64,000 bases of DNA from Peptoniphilus phoceensis (GTDB lineage: Bacteria; Bacillota; Clostridia; Tissierellales; Peptoniphilaceae), in contig NZ_LN999809.1 of the NCBI RefSeq assembly GCF_001517665.2, positions 353,501 through 417,500 on the forward strand, in the 5' to 3' direction. This document shows positions 18,945-29,329 of the stretch, in pieces (positions within the stretch are counted from its first letter, which is position 1; each line of letters starts with the position of its first letter). The notes beneath the pieces were generated by a model, which was given only the letters and a program-made list of their open reading frames with translations, was not told the DNA's origin and did not search any database. Position numbers and translations under genes: made by a program.

Positions 18945-18994
18945 GATAGTAATGAATATAAAAAAAATTTATTTAGTATATGAGGAGGATGTTT

Positions 18995-20077
18995 ATGTTG
19001 GAATTCGATATGGACCAAGACGATTTTGCCAAGATTAAAGTAGTTGGCGTTGGTGGCGGCGGAAACAACGCTGTAAATAGAATGATTGACGCAGGTGTTA
19101 AAGGCGTAGAATTTTTAGTATTTAACACTGATAGACAAGCACTAAAGAATTCAAATGCTGAAACTAAAGTGCAACTTGGAGAAAAAATTACTAAAGGACT
19201 TGGAGCAGGAGCAAACCCTGAAATTGGTGCTCAAGCAGCTGAAGAATCTTTAGATGAAATTAGAGAAGCCTTAGATGACGCAGATATGGTATTTATCACT
19301 GCTGGTATGGGTGGAGGTACTGGTACTGGTGCAGCTCCTGTTATTGCAGATGTTGCAAAAGAACTAGGTCTACTTACTGTTGGTGTTGTTACAAAACCTT
19401 TTACATTTGAAGGAAGAAAGAGAGCAAAATCTGCTGAAATTGGTATTAATGCTCTTAAAGGAAAAGTTGATACATTAGTTATAATTCCAAATGACAGACT
19501 TCTAAGTATTGCAGATAAAAAGACAAGCTTCTCACAAGCCTTTGAAATGGCAGATGACATATTAAAACAAGGTATCCAAGGTATATCTGATTTAATTTCT
19601 GTACCAAATCTTATTAATCTTGACTTTGCCGATGTTAAGACTATTATGTATGATAAGGGCGTTGCTCACATGGGTATAGGACGTGCATCTGGTGATGACA
19701 GAGCTACAGAAGCAGCTAGACTTGCAATAAACTCTCCTCTACTAGAAACATCTATTGAAGGGGCAAAATCTGTTCTTCTTAATATTACAGCAGGATCAGA
19801 TCTTGGTATCTTTGAAGTTAATGAAGCAGCTGATTTAATTAGAGACTGTGTATCTGAAGATGCAAATATTATCTTTGGTGCAGGTATTGATGAATCACTT
19901 AAAGATGAAGTTAAGATTACAGTTATTGCAACTGAATTTGATCAATATAAAGATGACAAAAAAGATAAGAAAATAGAAAATACACAAAAAAGTCCCATTG
20001 AATCTCTTGAAAATGATGATGAAGAAGATAATGGAGAACTTAAAATCCCTTCTTTCTTGAGAATTAACAGAAAGTAA
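18995..20077 (+). CDS. ftsZ: cell division GTPase FtsZ
   Basis: A 360-aa tubulin homologue that forms the cytokinetic ring. It has [15 protein letters not shown], the tubulin signature [13 protein letters not shown] (about 103-115), NTDRQAL, the T7 loop [12 protein letters not shown] and a charged linker. The tail ends [14 protein letters not shown], a standard C-terminal peptide for membrane tethers. I chose ATG 18995 because GAGGAGG at 18982-18988 sits six bases upstream; earlier in-frame ATGs overlap that site. ftsA is not adjacent, so another anchor such as SepF, or a distant ftsA, must serve. It has its own promoter and is closed by a strong terminator. Confidence 0.97.
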   Translation: MLEFDMDQDDFAKIKVVGVGGGGNNAVNRMIDAGVKGVEFLVFNTDRQALKNSNAETKVQLGEKITKGLGAGANPEIGAQAAEESLDEIREALDDADMVFITAGMGGGTGTGAAPVIADVAKELGLLTVGVVTKPFTFEGRKRAKSAEIGINALKGKVDTLVIIPNDRLLSIADKKTSFSQAFEMADDILKQGIQGISDLISVPNLINLDFADVKTIMYDKGVAHMGIGRASGDDRATEAARLAINSPLLETSIEGAKSVLLNITAGSDLGIFEVNEAADLIRDCVSEDANIIFGAGIDESLKDEVKITVIATEFDQYKDDKKDKKIENTQKSPIESLENDDEEDNGELKIPSFLRINRK

Positions 20078-20096
20078 GTTTATAATTAAGATTTTT

Positions 20097-20123
20097 GGAC
20101 ATTGGAAACAATGTCCTTTTTTT
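20097..20123 (+). terminator. intrinsic terminator after ftsZ
   Basis: An 8-bp perfect stem (20097-20104 with 20109-20116) has a GAAA tetraloop and is followed by seven T residues. It marks the end of the dcw cluster. Confidence 0.93.
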
Positions 20124-20431
20124 ATGTCTAAATTTACTATACTAAAAAATATATTAAAATACAAAAATTTACCGTGAAAAACGTTTTAAAAGTAAATTTA
20201 TAAGAAAAATATGTCAAATAATTGATTTTTCATGAATTAAAGTAAATATATTTGGCAATAAAAACATTTGCAAAAATTTTACGAAAAGATATTATTTATC
20301 ACTTTATTACAGAGAAATCCCTTGAAATTCTAAAAAATATTAAACAAATGACAAAAAAATAAAAAGTGTTTTTTATTTAACAAATTTTTGTTATAATAAA
20401 TCTTGCGAGAAAAAAAGGAGGAAAAAAAAGA
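20124..20431 (+). promoter_or_regulatory. gltS upstream region with extended -10 promoter and palindrome
   Basis: A very AT-rich non-coding gap. An extended -10 element TGTTATAAT lies at 20389-20397, with only a T-tract where a -35 would be. A palindrome of 6-bp arms AACAAA/TTTGTT with a 2-base centre (20379-20392) overlaps the 5' edge of that -10, as an operator would. The GC-poor rest shows no ORF or RNA I can name. AAAGGAGG at about 20415 is the gltS ribosome site. Confidence 0.5.
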
Positions 20432-21682
20432 ATGAACATATCATTTAATTTAATGCAAACAGTAGGATTTGCAATCGTAGTTTACTACATAGGAAAATTT
20501 TTAAGACAAAAAATTAACTTTTTTCAAAAGTTCTGTGTTCCAGCTCCAGTAATTGGCGGATTTTTATTTGCAATTATTAGATTTTTATTAGAAGTGGGCG
20601 GAATCGCAACATTTGAATTTGATCAAGCATTACAAAACCCATTTATGATGGTATTCTTCACTGCAATTGGTGTAGGTGCAGACCTAGACACTTTGAAAAA
20701 GGGAGGAAAAGGATTTTTAATATTCTGGCTAATTTCAGCAATATTAGTTTTAGGTCAAGATACAATAGGCCTTGTTCTCGCAAAAGTCCTTTCTCAAAAC
20801 CCACTTCTTGGTCTAATCTGTGGTTCAGTTACAATGGTAGGTGGACACGGTTCAGCTGGAGCTTGGGGAGGTACATTTGCCAACCTAGGTCTTGAAAATG
20901 CTAAGACATTTGGACTTGCAGCTGCAACATTTGGAGTTATTATGGGATCATTAATAGGTGGTCCAATTGGTTCAACTCTTATCAGAAAGAAAAATCTTTC
21001 AGGTAATGATAATAAAGCTTCAAATTATGATGACGTTTTAGAAAATCTTGAAGAAAACAATGCTGGAGAAGGTTACGAAAGAGTAGTTCCTCTTCAAGCA
21101 GGTGACTTCATTAAAGTTCTTGGACTTATCTTTGTTTCAATTGGTTTTGGTTCAATTCTACAAGAATTTATCAGAACTCATGTATCAATTATGGGTAAAG
21201 AATTAAACTTACCAGCTTATGTAACTTCAATGATCATTGCAGGTATCTTCGTTAATACAATTGGTAAACAAGGACCTCTTGCAGTTAATCAAAGAGCTAA
21301 CTCAATTTGTGGAGACGTTGGACTAAATGTATTCCTAGTAATGGCACTAATTGACATCAACTTAATTGACCTTAAAGATGTTGCTGGACCAATGCTTATA
21401 ATCTTATTTGCACAAACATTATTTATTGCTCTATTTGCTTACTTTATAACATTCTGGGCTATGGGTAAAAATTACGATGCTGCAGTTCTATCTGGTGGTA
21501 TGTGCGGATTTGGTATGGGTGCAACATATAACGCACTTGCAAACATGGACTCAATTACTGAAAGATTTGGTCCATCTCCAAAGGCATACTTCATATTGCC
21601 AATGGTAGGAGCTTTTGCAATTGATATTACAAACTCAGTATTTATTACAATATTCTTAAATATTGCACAAAGCATTGCATAA
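20432..21682 (+). CDS. gltS: sodium/glutamate symporter
   Basis: A 416-aa polytopic transporter of the ESS/GltS family that takes up glutamate with sodium. About ten to twelve hydrophobic helices are arranged as an inverted repeat. Each half has a glycine-rich re-entrant loop: GSVTMVGGHGSAGAWG near residue 131 and SGGMCGFGMGATYNAL near 352. A hydrophilic central loop (about 188-215) is typical. It is monocistronic, with its own extended -10 promoter and terminator. In a peptide-fermenting anaerobe glutamate uptake would feed energy metabolism; that link is inference. Confidence 0.93.
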   Translation: MNISFNLMQTVGFAIVVYYIGKFLRQKINFFQKFCVPAPVIGGFLFAIIRFLLEVGGIATFEFDQALQNPFMMVFFTAIGVGADLDTLKKGGKGFLIFWLISAILVLGQDTIGLVLAKVLSQNPLLGLICGSVTMVGGHGSAGAWGGTFANLGLENAKTFGLAAATFGVIMGSLIGGPIGSTLIRKKNLSGNDNKASNYDDVLENLEENNAGEGYERVVPLQAGDFIKVLGLIFVSIGFGSILQEFIRTHVSIMGKELNLPAYVTSMIIAGIFVNTIGKQGPLAVNQRANSICGDVGLNVFLVMALIDINLIDLKDVAGPMLIILFAQTLFIALFAYFITFWAMGKNYDAAVLSGGMCGFGMGATYNALANMDSITERFGPSPKAYFILPMVGAFAIDITNSVFITIFLNIAQSIA

Positions 21683-21698
21683 AACATATTAAAAAAAT

Positions 21699-21727
21699 AA
21701 GCTGAGCCTCAGGGCTTGGCTTTTTTT
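21699..21727 (+). terminator. intrinsic terminator after gltS
   Basis: A 10-bp stem with two G-U pairs (21699-21708 against 21712-21722) and a seven-T tail, 16 bases after the gltS stop codon. Confidence 0.88.
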
Positions 21728-21742
21728 ATGTTTACATATCAA

Positions 21743-21771
21743 TTGATTAATAAAATTTTAAGTGATATTAT
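21743..21771 (+). promoter_or_regulatory. promoter of nrdR
   Basis: TTGATT at 21743-21748 and TATTAT at 21766-21771 are 17 bases apart, with a TGA extended -10 dinucleotide motif at 21763. Transcription would begin close to 21779, exactly where a hairpin starts. Confidence 0.6.
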
Positions 21772-21778
21772 TATTTAA

Positions 21779-21797
21779 AAGGTCCTTATAGGACCTT
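21779..21797 (+). promoter_or_regulatory. hairpin/palindrome at nrdR transcript start
   Basis: Perfect 7-bp arms (AAGGTCC and GGACCTT) around a 5-base loop. There is no T-tract, so it is not a standard terminator. As DNA it could be an operator over +1; as RNA it would be a 5'-terminal stem-loop. It does not resemble the known NrdR box. Confidence 0.5.
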
Positions 21798-21817
21798 ATT
21801 TAAATGAGGTGAAAATA

Positions 21818-22276
21818 ATGAAATGCCCATTTTGCGGATACAATGATTCAAAAGTTTTAGATACAAGACCAACTGATGAAGGTAGCACAATAAGAAGAAG
21901 ACGTGAGTGTTTAAATTGCAATAAAAGATTTACGACTTATGAAAAAATTGAACAGTCACCAATTATGGTAATAAAAAAAGATGGAAATAGACAGGCCTTC
22001 GACCGAGAAAAAATTATAAGAGGTATGATTAAGTCTTGTGAAAAAAGACCTGTTTCAGCGGCGGATATAGATGAAGCTGTAAATAATATAGAAAAGAAAA
22101 TTGAAAATTCTATGAAAAAAGAGATTAGTTCTCTTGAAATTGGTGAAATGGTTATGGATGAATTAAAAGATTTGGACGAAGTTTCTTATGTTAGATTTGC
22201 TTCAGTTTATAGAGAATTTAAAGATTTACAATCTTTTGTTGATGAATTAGAAAATTTTGTGAAAAAGAAGAATTAA
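21818..22276 (+). CDS. nrdR: transcriptional repressor NrdR
   Basis: A 152-aa repressor of ribonucleotide reductase genes. An N-terminal zinc ribbon (two CxxC pairs: CPFC and CLNC, about residues 3-34) is followed by an ATP-cone domain (about 46-135) that senses ATP and dATP. Signature [17 protein letters not shown] is present. I chose ATG 21818 because GAGGTG at 21806-21811 is its ribosome site and NrdR begins MKCPFC; a GTG at 21809 lies inside that site. It is followed one base later by rarA, so the two are co-transcribed. Confidence 0.97.
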   Translation: MKCPFCGYNDSKVLDTRPTDEGSTIRRRRECLNCNKRFTTYEKIEQSPIMVIKKDGNRQAFDREKIIRGMIKSCEKRPVSAADIDEAVNNIEKKIENSMKKEISSLEIGEMVMDELKDLDEVSYVRFASVYREFKDLQSFVDELENFVKKKN

Positions 22277-22277
22277 T

Positions 22278-23579
22278 ATGGACTTATTTGAACTTAGTAT
22301 GCAAAAGAATTTAGAAAGTAAGGCACCTCTTGCTGACAGGATGAGACCAAGAAATCTTGAAGAATTTTTTGGACAAAGTCATATAATTGGAGATGGAAAA
22401 TATCTTTCTAGGCTTATAAAAAGTGATAGATTAACTTCTGTATTATTTTATGGTCCACCAGGTGTTGGAAAGACAACTCTTGCAGAAATTATAGCGAGAA
22501 GCACAAATAAAAATTTTGTAAAATTATCAGCAGTAACTTCAAACTTAAAAGAACTTAGAGAAGTTTTAGCTAAAGCTGAAAATTCAATGAAGTATGACAA
22601 TGTGTCTACAATTGTTTTTATTGATGAAATTCACAGATTTAACAAGACACAACAAGATGCACTTCTTCCCTTTGTTGAAAGGGGAATTATAAGTTTAATA
22701 GGTGCTACAACTGAAAACCCTTATTTTGAAGTTAATAAGGCCCTTCTTTCAAGAATGCAGATAATAAATTTATTGCCACTTGAAGATAAGGACTTAGAAG
22801 AAATGTTAAATAAAGCTTTAAGTGATAAAGAAAGAGCATTTGGAAATAAAAATATAGAAGTTACGGATTCTGCAAAAAAGATTTTAATTAAAAATTCTAA
22901 TGGCGATGGAAGATATCTTTTAAATAGTTTGGAAATTGCAGTCCTATCAACTGATGAAGTTAGTGGGAAAATTTTAATTGATGAAGATGTTATAAAAAAT
23001 TCTCTTTTAATTAAAAATGTAAAATATGATAAAAATAATAATGAGCACTACGACACAATATCAGCATTTATAAAATCAATGAGAGGGTCTGATCCTGATG
23101 CAGCGTTAATTTATCTTGCTAAAATGCTTGAAGGTGGCGAAGATATAAAATTTATTGCTAGACGACTTATTATTTTTGCATCAGAAGATGTAGGAAATGC
23201 AAATCCGCAAGCCATGGTAATTGCATCAGCTTGTTTTAATAGTATCAATGCAGTTGGTATGCCTGAAGCAAGAATAATTCTTGCACAGACAGCGACATAT
23301 CTTGCTTGTTCTCCAAAATCAAATGCGTCTTATTATGGAATAAATAAAGCATTGGAGGATGTAAGAAAATCAAATAACATTGATATACCAAAATATATAA
23401 GAGATAAGAGAAATCCTCAAAATGAAACAGATGAAAAATATTTATATCCTCATGATTATGATGGGTCATATGTTGATCAAAAATATATGCCAGATAATTT
23501 TAAGGGAAGAAAATATTATGAACCAAAAGATATTGCTTATGAAATAAAAATAAAGGAATACTTAGACAGTTTAAAATGA
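22278..23579 (+). CDS. rarA: replication-associated recombination protein A (RarA/MgsA)
   Basis: A 433-aa AAA+ ATPase of the RarA/WRNIP1 family that acts at stalled forks with SSB. It has Walker A GPPGVGKTTLAE (about 56-67), Walker B FIDEIHRFNKTQQDALLPF, sensor 1 GATTENP, and the C-terminal tetramerisation region (about 255-420) with SMRGSDPDAALIYLAKML and DEKYLYPHDY. Length fits the family. It follows nrdR by one base, and the only ribosome site is the weak purine run at the end of nrdR, so translation may be coupled. Confidence 0.95.
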   Translation: MDLFELSMQKNLESKAPLADRMRPRNLEEFFGQSHIIGDGKYLSRLIKSDRLTSVLFYGPPGVGKTTLAEIIARSTNKNFVKLSAVTSNLKELREVLAKAENSMKYDNVSTIVFIDEIHRFNKTQQDALLPFVERGIISLIGATTENPYFEVNKALLSRMQIINLLPLEDKDLEEMLNKALSDKERAFGNKNIEVTDSAKKILIKNSNGDGRYLLNSLEIAVLSTDEVSGKILIDEDVIKNSLLIKNVKYDKNNNEHYDTISAFIKSMRGSDPDAALIYLAKMLEGGEDIKFIARRLIIFASEDVGNANPQAMVIASACFNSINAVGMPEARIILAQTATYLACSPKSNASYYGINKALEDVRKSNNIDIPKYIRDKRNPQNETDEKYLYPHDYDGSYVDQKYMPDNFKGRKYYEPKDIAYEIKIKEYLDSLK

Positions 23580-23585
23580 GTTAAA

Positions 23586-23614
23586 TTGACAAATAGAGGA
23601 TTTAATTATATACT
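23586..23614 (+). promoter_or_regulatory. promoter of asnS-leuS
   Basis: Consensus TTGACA at 23586-23591 and TATACT at 23609-23614 with 17 bases between. The leader is only about 30 bases, too short for a T-box, so these two synthetase genes seem not to be controlled by tRNA-sensing attenuation. Confidence 0.8.
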
Positions 23615-23651
23615 TAAACATTATGTAAGGAATTGAAAATTAGGAGGAATT

Positions 23652-25040
23652 ATGTCAATTAGCATTAGAGATATTTTTAAAAATCCAGAAGATTTTTTAG
23701 ATAAAGAAATAGTATTAAGTGGTTGGGTAAAAACATCTAGAGCATCAAAAAACTTTGGATTTATTGAACTTACTGACGGTACAGTTTTTAAACCAATCCA
23801 AGTTGTTTATGGTAAGGAACTAGAAAATTTTGATGAAGTGGAAAAGTTTCCAATAAGTTCTTCTCTAGAAGTTAGTGGAAAGGTTGTAAAATCACCAGGT
23901 AAAAATCAATCCTTTGAGCTTCAAGCAAATAAAATTGCTCCAATATGCTCATCAGATCCTTCTTATCCACTGCAAAAGAAGAGACATACAATGGAATATT
24001 TAAGAACAATAGCTCATCTTCGTCCAAGAGCAAATACATTTAATGCTGTTTTTAGAGTGAGATCTTTAATTGCTTATGCAATTCACAAATTCTTCCAAGA
24101 AAAAGGATTTGTTTACGTTCATGCTCCAATTATAACAACTTCTGATGCTGAAGGTGCAGGAGAAATGTTCCAAGTAACAACTCTTGATATTGATAGTATT
24201 GCTAAAGCTGAGCCAACTGAAGTGGATTACACAAAAGACTTTTTTAATAAGAAGACTCACTTAACTGTTTCAGGTCAACTAGAAGCTGAAGCTTTTGCTG
24301 AAGCTTTTAAAAATATCTATACTTTTGGACCTACATTTAGGGCTGAAAATTCAAATACTCAAAGACACGCAGCTGAATTTTGGATGATTGAACCTGAAAT
24401 GGCTTTTGCAGATTTAAATGTAAATATGGATGTTTCAGAAGAAATGCTTAAATATATTATCACTTATGTTCTTGAAAATGCTCCACAAGAAATGGAATTC
24501 TTTAACAATTTTATTGACAAAGGTCTACTTGAAAGACTTCAAAATGTTGTCGACAATGAATTTGCAAGAATAACTTATACAGAAGCGATTGAAATTCTTG
24601 AAAAAGCTGATAAAGAATTTAACTATCCAGTTAGTTGGGGAATTGACCTTCAAACTGAACACGAAAGATATATAACAGAAGAAGTTTATAAAAAGCCAGT
24701 ATTTGTAACAGATTATCCAAAAGAAATTAAAGCCTTCTATATGTATGAAAATGAAGACAAGAAAACTGTTGCAGCTATGGACCTTTTAGTTCCTGGCGTT
24801 GGAGAAATCATTGGTGGAAGTCAAAGAGAACACAGATACGATGTATTAGAAGAAAAGATGCAAAATATTGGCATGGACATGTCCAATTATGATTGGTATC
24901 TTGATTTAAGAAGATATGGTTCTGTTGTTCACTCTGGATTTGGACTTGGATTTGAAAGAGCAGTAATGTATATAACTGGAATGAAAAATATAAGAGATGT
25001 AATACCATTCCCAAGAACTGTTGGAAATGCTGAATTTTAG
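23652..25040 (+). CDS. asnS: asparaginyl-tRNA synthetase
   Basis: A 462-aa class II synthetase charging tRNA-Asn. It has an N-terminal OB fold ([20 protein letters not shown], about 25-44). The catalytic core has motif 2 [19 protein letters not shown], the AsnRS/AspRS acidic site [11 protein letters not shown], and motif 3 [12 protein letters not shown]. It ends [17 protein letters not shown], the standard AsnRS C-terminus. Its presence indicates direct Asn-tRNA formation. ATG follows TTAGGAGG. leuS begins eight bases after it. Confidence 0.97.
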   Translation: MSISIRDIFKNPEDFLDKEIVLSGWVKTSRASKNFGFIELTDGTVFKPIQVVYGKELENFDEVEKFPISSSLEVSGKVVKSPGKNQSFELQANKIAPICSSDPSYPLQKKRHTMEYLRTIAHLRPRANTFNAVFRVRSLIAYAIHKFFQEKGFVYVHAPIITTSDAEGAGEMFQVTTLDIDSIAKAEPTEVDYTKDFFNKKTHLTVSGQLEAEAFAEAFKNIYTFGPTFRAENSNTQRHAAEFWMIEPEMAFADLNVNMDVSEEMLKYIITYVLENAPQEMEFFNNFIDKGLLERLQNVVDNEFARITYTEAIEILEKADKEFNYPVSWGIDLQTEHERYITEEVYKKPVFVTDYPKEIKAFYMYENEDKKTVAAMDLLVPGVGEIIGGSQREHRYDVLEEKMQNIGMDMSNYDWYLDLRRYGSVVHSGFGLGFERAVMYITGMKNIRDVIPFPRTVGNAEF

Positions 25041-25048
25041 GAGTTAAT

Positions 25049-27460
25049 ATGGAAAAATATACACCAAGTGAAATAGAAAAAAAGTGGCAAGACTTTTGGG
25101 ATGAACATGAATCCTTTGTATGTGAAAATAATTCTGATAAAGAAAAATTTTATGGACTAGTAGAGTTTCCTTATCCATCAGGACAAGGACTTCACGTTGG
25201 TCACCCAAGACCTTATACAGCTCTTGATATTGTTTCAAGAATGAAGAGAATGCAAGGTTATAATGTTCTTTATCCGATGGGATGGGATGCTTTTGGTCTT
25301 CCAACTGAAAATTATGCTATAAAAAATAAAATACATCCAGCCATTGTTACAAAAAACAATATTGAACATTTTAAAAATCAATTAAAATCAATAGGTTTTT
25401 CTTTTGACTGGTCAAGAGAAATAAATACAACAGACCCAGAATATTATAAGTGGACACAATGGATTTTCTTACAACTTTATAAACATGGTTTGGCTTACAA
25501 AAAAGAAATGCCAATAAACTGGTGCCCTTCATGTAAAGTTGGACTTTCTAACGAAGAAGTTGTTGGAGGAAAGTGCGAAAGATGTGGAGAAGAAGTTGTA
25601 AGGCGTGTTAAAAGTCAATGGATGCTAAAAATTACAGAATATGCAGATAGACTTATTAATGATCTTGATGATCTTGACTTCATTGACAGAGTAGTTACTC
25701 AACAAAAAAATTGGATAGGTAGAAGTGAAGGTGCAAGTATAAATTTTTCATTAAAGGATATTGACGAAAAGCTTGAAGTTTTCACAACAAGACCTGACAC
25801 AATTTATGGAGCAACTTATATGGTAATAGCACCAGAACATCCTTTAATTGAAAAATATTCTGATAAGATTGAAAACTTAGATGAAATAAATGCATATAAA
25901 GGAGAATGTGCTAAGAAAAGTGAGTTCGAAAGAACAGAGCTTGAAAAAGATAAAACTGGTGTAGAAATTAAGGGAATTGTGGCAATTAATCCTCTTACAA
26001 AAAAAGAAATGCCAATTTGGATTTCAGATTATGTTCTTATGACTTATGGAACTGGTGCAATTATGGCTGTTCCAGCTCACGATGATCGTGACTACGACTT
26101 TGCAAAGAAATTTGGTCTAGAAATTATTCCTGTTATTGAAGGTTCAGATGTTTCAGAACATGCAAATACTGACACTGCAACTGGAAAAATGATAAATTCT
26201 GGAGTTTTAGATGGTCTTGAAGTAAAAGATGCCATCTCTAAAATGATTGAATACTTAGAAGAAAATAAACTAGGCGATAAGAAAATTAACTATAAATTGA
26301 GAGATTGGGTTTTCTCAAGACAAAGATATTGGGGAGAACCAATTCCAATAGTACACTGTGAAAAATGTGGTTATGTAGCTCTTCCTGAAGAAGAACTTCC
26401 ACTTTTACTTCCAGAAGTTGAAAATTATGAACCAACTGATTCTGGTGAATCACCACTTGCTAAAATGACTGATTGGGTAAATACAACTTGTCCAAAATGT
26501 GGTGGTCCAGCAAAAAGAGAAACTGATACAATGCCTCAATGGGCAGGATCATCATGGTATTTCTTAAGATATACAGATCCTCACAATGAAAAGGCAATCG
26601 CAAGTAAAGAAGCTCTTGAATATTGGTTACCAGTAGATTGGTATAATGGTGGTATGGAACATACAACACTTCACTTATTATATTCAAGATTTTGGCATAA
26701 ATTCTTATACGATATTGGAGTAGTTCCAACAAAAGAACCTTATCAAAAGAGAACATCTCATGGAATGATTCTTGGTAATAATAACGAAAAGATGTCTAAA
26801 TCAAGAGGAAATGTTGTAAATCCAGATGATATTGTAAGGGATTACGGCGCAGATACACTTAGATGTTATGAAATGTTTATTGGTGACTTTGAAAAACCAG
26901 TACCTTGGTCTGAAAATGGCGTTAAGGGTTGTAGAAGATTCTTGGAAAGAGTTTGGAATCTTCAAGAAATTGTTGTTGATGGTGATGAATATAGTGAAGA
27001 TTTAATTTCTGAAATTCACAAGACTATTAAAAAAGTTACTGAAGATTATGGAAATTTAAAATCAAATACAGCTATAGCACAACTTATGACTCTATCAAAT
27101 GAATTTAATTCAATAGGAAAAATTACTAAAGAAGACTTTAGAACTTTCTTAATTTTATTAAATCCAGTAGCACCACACATCACAGAAGAATTGTGGCAAG
27201 TGTGCGATCTTGGAGGAATTCTTTCAGAACAAGCTTGGCCAAAATATATTGAAGAGCTTACTGTTGATAATGAAATAGAAATTCCAGTTCAATTTAACGG
27301 AAAAGTTAGATATACTGTTAAGATAGCGAGAGATGCGTCACAAGATAAGGTATTTGAAGTTGCTGAAAAAGATGAACTTTTTGCTAAGAATACTGAAGGT
27401 AAAAATGTAGTTAAGAAAATTTATATTCCAAATAAGATTGTTAACATAGTTGTAAAATAA
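25049..27460 (+). CDS. leuS: leucyl-tRNA synthetase
   Basis: An 803-aa class I synthetase for leucine. It has HIGH-type motif in [17 protein letters not shown] (about 38-54), a zinc-knuckle region with CPSC/CERC pairs (about 157-175), and an editing CP1 domain with [12 protein letters not shown] and the [16 protein letters not shown] pocket. KMSKS is present as [15 protein letters not shown] near residue 577. Bacterial-type length. It is co-transcribed with asnS and closed by a short terminator. Confidence 0.97.
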   Translation: MEKYTPSEIEKKWQDFWDEHESFVCENNSDKEKFYGLVEFPYPSGQGLHVGHPRPYTALDIVSRMKRMQGYNVLYPMGWDAFGLPTENYAIKNKIHPAIVTKNNIEHFKNQLKSIGFSFDWSREINTTDPEYYKWTQWIFLQLYKHGLAYKKEMPINWCPSCKVGLSNEEVVGGKCERCGEEVVRRVKSQWMLKITEYADRLINDLDDLDFIDRVVTQQKNWIGRSEGASINFSLKDIDEKLEVFTTRPDTIYGATYMVIAPEHPLIEKYSDKIENLDEINAYKGECAKKSEFERTELEKDKTGVEIKGIVAINPLTKKEMPIWISDYVLMTYGTGAIMAVPAHDDRDYDFAKKFGLEIIPVIEGSDVSEHANTDTATGKMINSGVLDGLEVKDAISKMIEYLEENKLGDKKINYKLRDWVFSRQRYWGEPIPIVHCEKCGYVALPEEELPLLLPEVENYEPTDSGESPLAKMTDWVNTTCPKCGGPAKRETDTMPQWAGSSWYFLRYTDPHNEKAIASKEALEYWLPVDWYNGGMEHTTLHLLYSRFWHKFLYDIGVVPTKEPYQKRTSHGMILGNNNEKMSKSRGNVVNPDDIVRDYGADTLRCYEMFIGDFEKPVPWSENGVKGCRRFLERVWNLQEIVVDGDEYSEDLISEIHKTIKKVTEDYGNLKSNTAIAQLMTLSNEFNSIGKITKEDFRTFLILLNPVAPHITEELWQVCDLGGILSEQAWPKYIEELTVDNEIEIPVQFNGKVRYTVKIARDASQDKVFEVAEKDELFAKNTEGKNVVKKIYIPNKIVNIVVK

Positions 27461-27466
27461 AATGAG

Positions 27467-27487
27467 AAGCACTTTTTAGTGCTTTTT
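27467..27487 (+). terminator. intrinsic terminator after leuS
   Basis: A 7-bp perfect stem AAGCACT/AGTGCTT (27467-27473, 27478-27484) with a TTTT loop, then TTTG. It ends asnS-leuS just 22 bases before yicC, so yicC must be reached by read-through or an unseen promoter. Confidence 0.75.
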
Positions 27488-27508
27488 GTTCTTTATAAGG
27501 AGTTTTTT

Positions 27509-28384
27509 ATGAATAGTATGACTGGCTACGGCCTTTGCGAAAAAAGATGCGATGATTTTTATATAAAAGTTGAGATGAAATCAGTTAATAACAGGTTTCT
27601 TGACATTAATTCGAGAATGCCAGGGGCTCTAAGCTATGCTGAAGAATCTGTGAAATCATTAGTTAAGTCAAAGGTTAAAAGAGGTAAGCTTGATATATTC
27701 ATAAACTTTGAATATTTGGATTCTAGTGAAGTTGAAATTGATATTGACTATGAGCTTTTAAATAAGTATATTATTATAAGTAAAGAATTAGAGGAAAAGT
27801 TTGGAGTAAAATCAGATTTATCCTTCTCAAAACTTATGGAAGATTCAAATATTTTTAAACCTCAAAAAAAGGAATTTGATGGCGATTATATTCAAGAAGA
27901 ACTTTTAAAAGTAGTCGATCTTGCTTCTAATGATTTTGTAAAATCTAGATCAATTGAAGGTGAAAAGATAAAGGATGATTTTAAGATAAAACTTGAAGAG
28001 GTAAAAAAATTAACTGATTTTATTGAAAAAAGAGCTCCATTAAGTCTTGATGAAAATGAAAAGAGACTTAGAACTAGAGTATCTGAGTATCTTGATTCTA
28101 GAGAGATAGATGAAGATAGAATTTTAACAGAAATTGCTATAATGTTAGATAAACTTTCTATTGATGAAGAAATAACTAGGCTCAAAATACACACTCAAAA
28201 TTTTAGTGATATAATAGATCAAGAAGGACCTATTGGTAGAAAATTAGACTTTTTAATTCAGGAAATGAATAGAGAGTCCAACACTATAGGTTCAAAATCC
28301 AATGATATTGAAATTACAAGTGCTGTTGTAATGTTAAAATCAGAAATAGAAAAATTGCGTGAACAAGCGCAAAATGTTGAATAA
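27509..28384 (+). CDS. yicC: YicC-family endoribonuclease
   Basis: A 291-aa protein of the YicC/YloC family, implicated in RNA turnover. It starts MNSMTGYG, the conserved N-terminus of the family, continues MKSVNNRFLDINSRMP, and ends with RKLDFLIQEMNRESNTIGSKS and the paired acidic/basic C-terminal helix. I chose ATG 27509 after TAAGGAG because the conserved MTGYG must be at the N-terminus. As in B. subtilis, it is followed by gmk, rpoZ, coaBC and priA. Confidence 0.93.
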   Translation: MNSMTGYGLCEKRCDDFYIKVEMKSVNNRFLDINSRMPGALSYAEESVKSLVKSKVKRGKLDIFINFEYLDSSEVEIDIDYELLNKYIIISKELEEKFGVKSDLSFSKLMEDSNIFKPQKKEFDGDYIQEELLKVVDLASNDFVKSRSIEGEKIKDDFKIKLEEVKKLTDFIEKRAPLSLDENEKRLRTRVSEYLDSREIDEDRILTEIAIMLDKLSIDEEITRLKIHTQNFSDIIDQEGPIGRKLDFLIQEMNRESNTIGSKSNDIEITSAVVMLKSEIEKLREQAQNVE

Positions 28385-28408
28385 TAAAAAAATTAGGATG
28401 GTGATGAT

Positions 28409-29029
28409 TTGGACGGCGGATTTTTATTAGTTTTATCAGGTCCTTCTGGTTCTGGAAAAGGAACTGTTAGTGAATCTTTAATGAAAAACAATGACGATAT
28501 AATTTTCTCAACTTCTGTAACTACTAGGACCCCTAGACCAGGAGAAGTTAATGGTGAAAATTACTTTTTTGCCACTCGTGAAGAATTTGAAAAAATGGTA
28601 GAAAATGATGAACTTTTGGAACATGCCTTTGTTCACACTAACTACTATGGTACACCAAAGAAATTTGTTTTTGATGAAATTGAAAAAGGGGAAATTGTAC
28701 TTCTAGAAATTGACGTGCAAGGAGCTCTACAAATTAAAGAAAAATACAAGGAAGCAGTCTTCATATTTTTAATCCCTCCAACAATGGATGAATTAAGATC
28801 TCGTCTTGTCAAGAGAGATACGGAAACAGAAGATGAAATCGAAACAAGATATAAAAATGCCTTTAAGGAACTTGACTTTGTTGGTGAATATGACTACTTT
28901 GTAATTAATGATGTAATAGATAACGCCGTTAAGGACATTGAAACTATTATAGCAGCAGAAAAATTGAGAGTTAAAAGACACAAAAATATTAAGAAAGAAG
29001 TTCAAGCAGAAGAGGAGAGAAATAAATGA
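28409..29029 (+). CDS. gmk: guanylate kinase
   Basis: A 206-aa enzyme converting GMP to GDP with ATP. It has the P-loop LSGPSGSGKGTV near the start and the GMP-binding segment TTRTPRPGEVNGENYFF. LLEIDVQGALQIK and the arginine-rich lid RDTETEDEIETR follow. The start codon is TTG at 28409 with GGATGGTGAT upstream; no ATG fits before the P-loop. It ends in an ATGA overlap with rpoZ. Members of this family set GTP/GDP pools and are ppGpp targets in Firmicutes. Confidence 0.96.
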   Translation: MDGGFLLVLSGPSGSGKGTVSESLMKNNDDIIFSTSVTTRTPRPGEVNGENYFFATREEFEKMVENDELLEHAFVHTNYYGTPKKFVFDEIEKGEIVLLEIDVQGALQIKEKYKEAVFIFLIPPTMDELRSRLVKRDTETEDEIETRYKNAFKELDFVGEYDYFVINDVIDNAVKDIETIIAAEKLRVKRHKNIKKEVQAEEERNK

Positions 29030-29328
29030 TAATACCATCTTTTAAAGAATTAAAAGAAGTTGCAGATTCAAGATATGAACTTGCAATATTAGTATCAAAA
29101 AGAGCTAGAAAATTAATTGATGGAAATCCAGCCCTAGTTGATACAGACAGTGATAAACCAGTTACAATTGCAATTGAAGAAATTATGGATGGCAAGATTA
29201 AGTTTGGCGAAAAATTAAGCGATTCTGAATATGAGAAAAAAATTGCTGAAGAAAAAGAAAATCTTATTCAAGAAATCAAACAAAAGAAGATTGACAATTT
29301 AAATAAAGAGGACTTAGAAGAGGAATAA
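29026..29328 (+). CDS. rpoZ: RNA polymerase omega subunit
   Basis: A 100-aa omega subunit. It has the conserved core SRYELAILVSKRARKLIDG (about 15-33) and PVTIAIEEIMDGKIKF. The C-terminal 40 residues are charged and probably flexible. Omega assists assembly of beta-prime into RNA polymerase. ATG overlaps the gmk stop by four bases; coaBC follows after one base. gmk-rpoZ-coaBC is the standard Firmicute order and supports the call. Confidence 0.93.
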   Translation: MIIPSFKELKEVADSRYELAILVSKRARKLIDGNPALVDTDSDKPVTIAIEEIMDGKIKFGEKLSDSEYEKKIAEEKENLIQEIKQKKIDNLNKEDLEEE

Positions 29329-29329
29329 G

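Noticed and set aside
23580..23651. T-box before asnS/leuS
   Set aside because: The gap is only 72 bases, with a consensus promoter leaving about 30 bases of leader.
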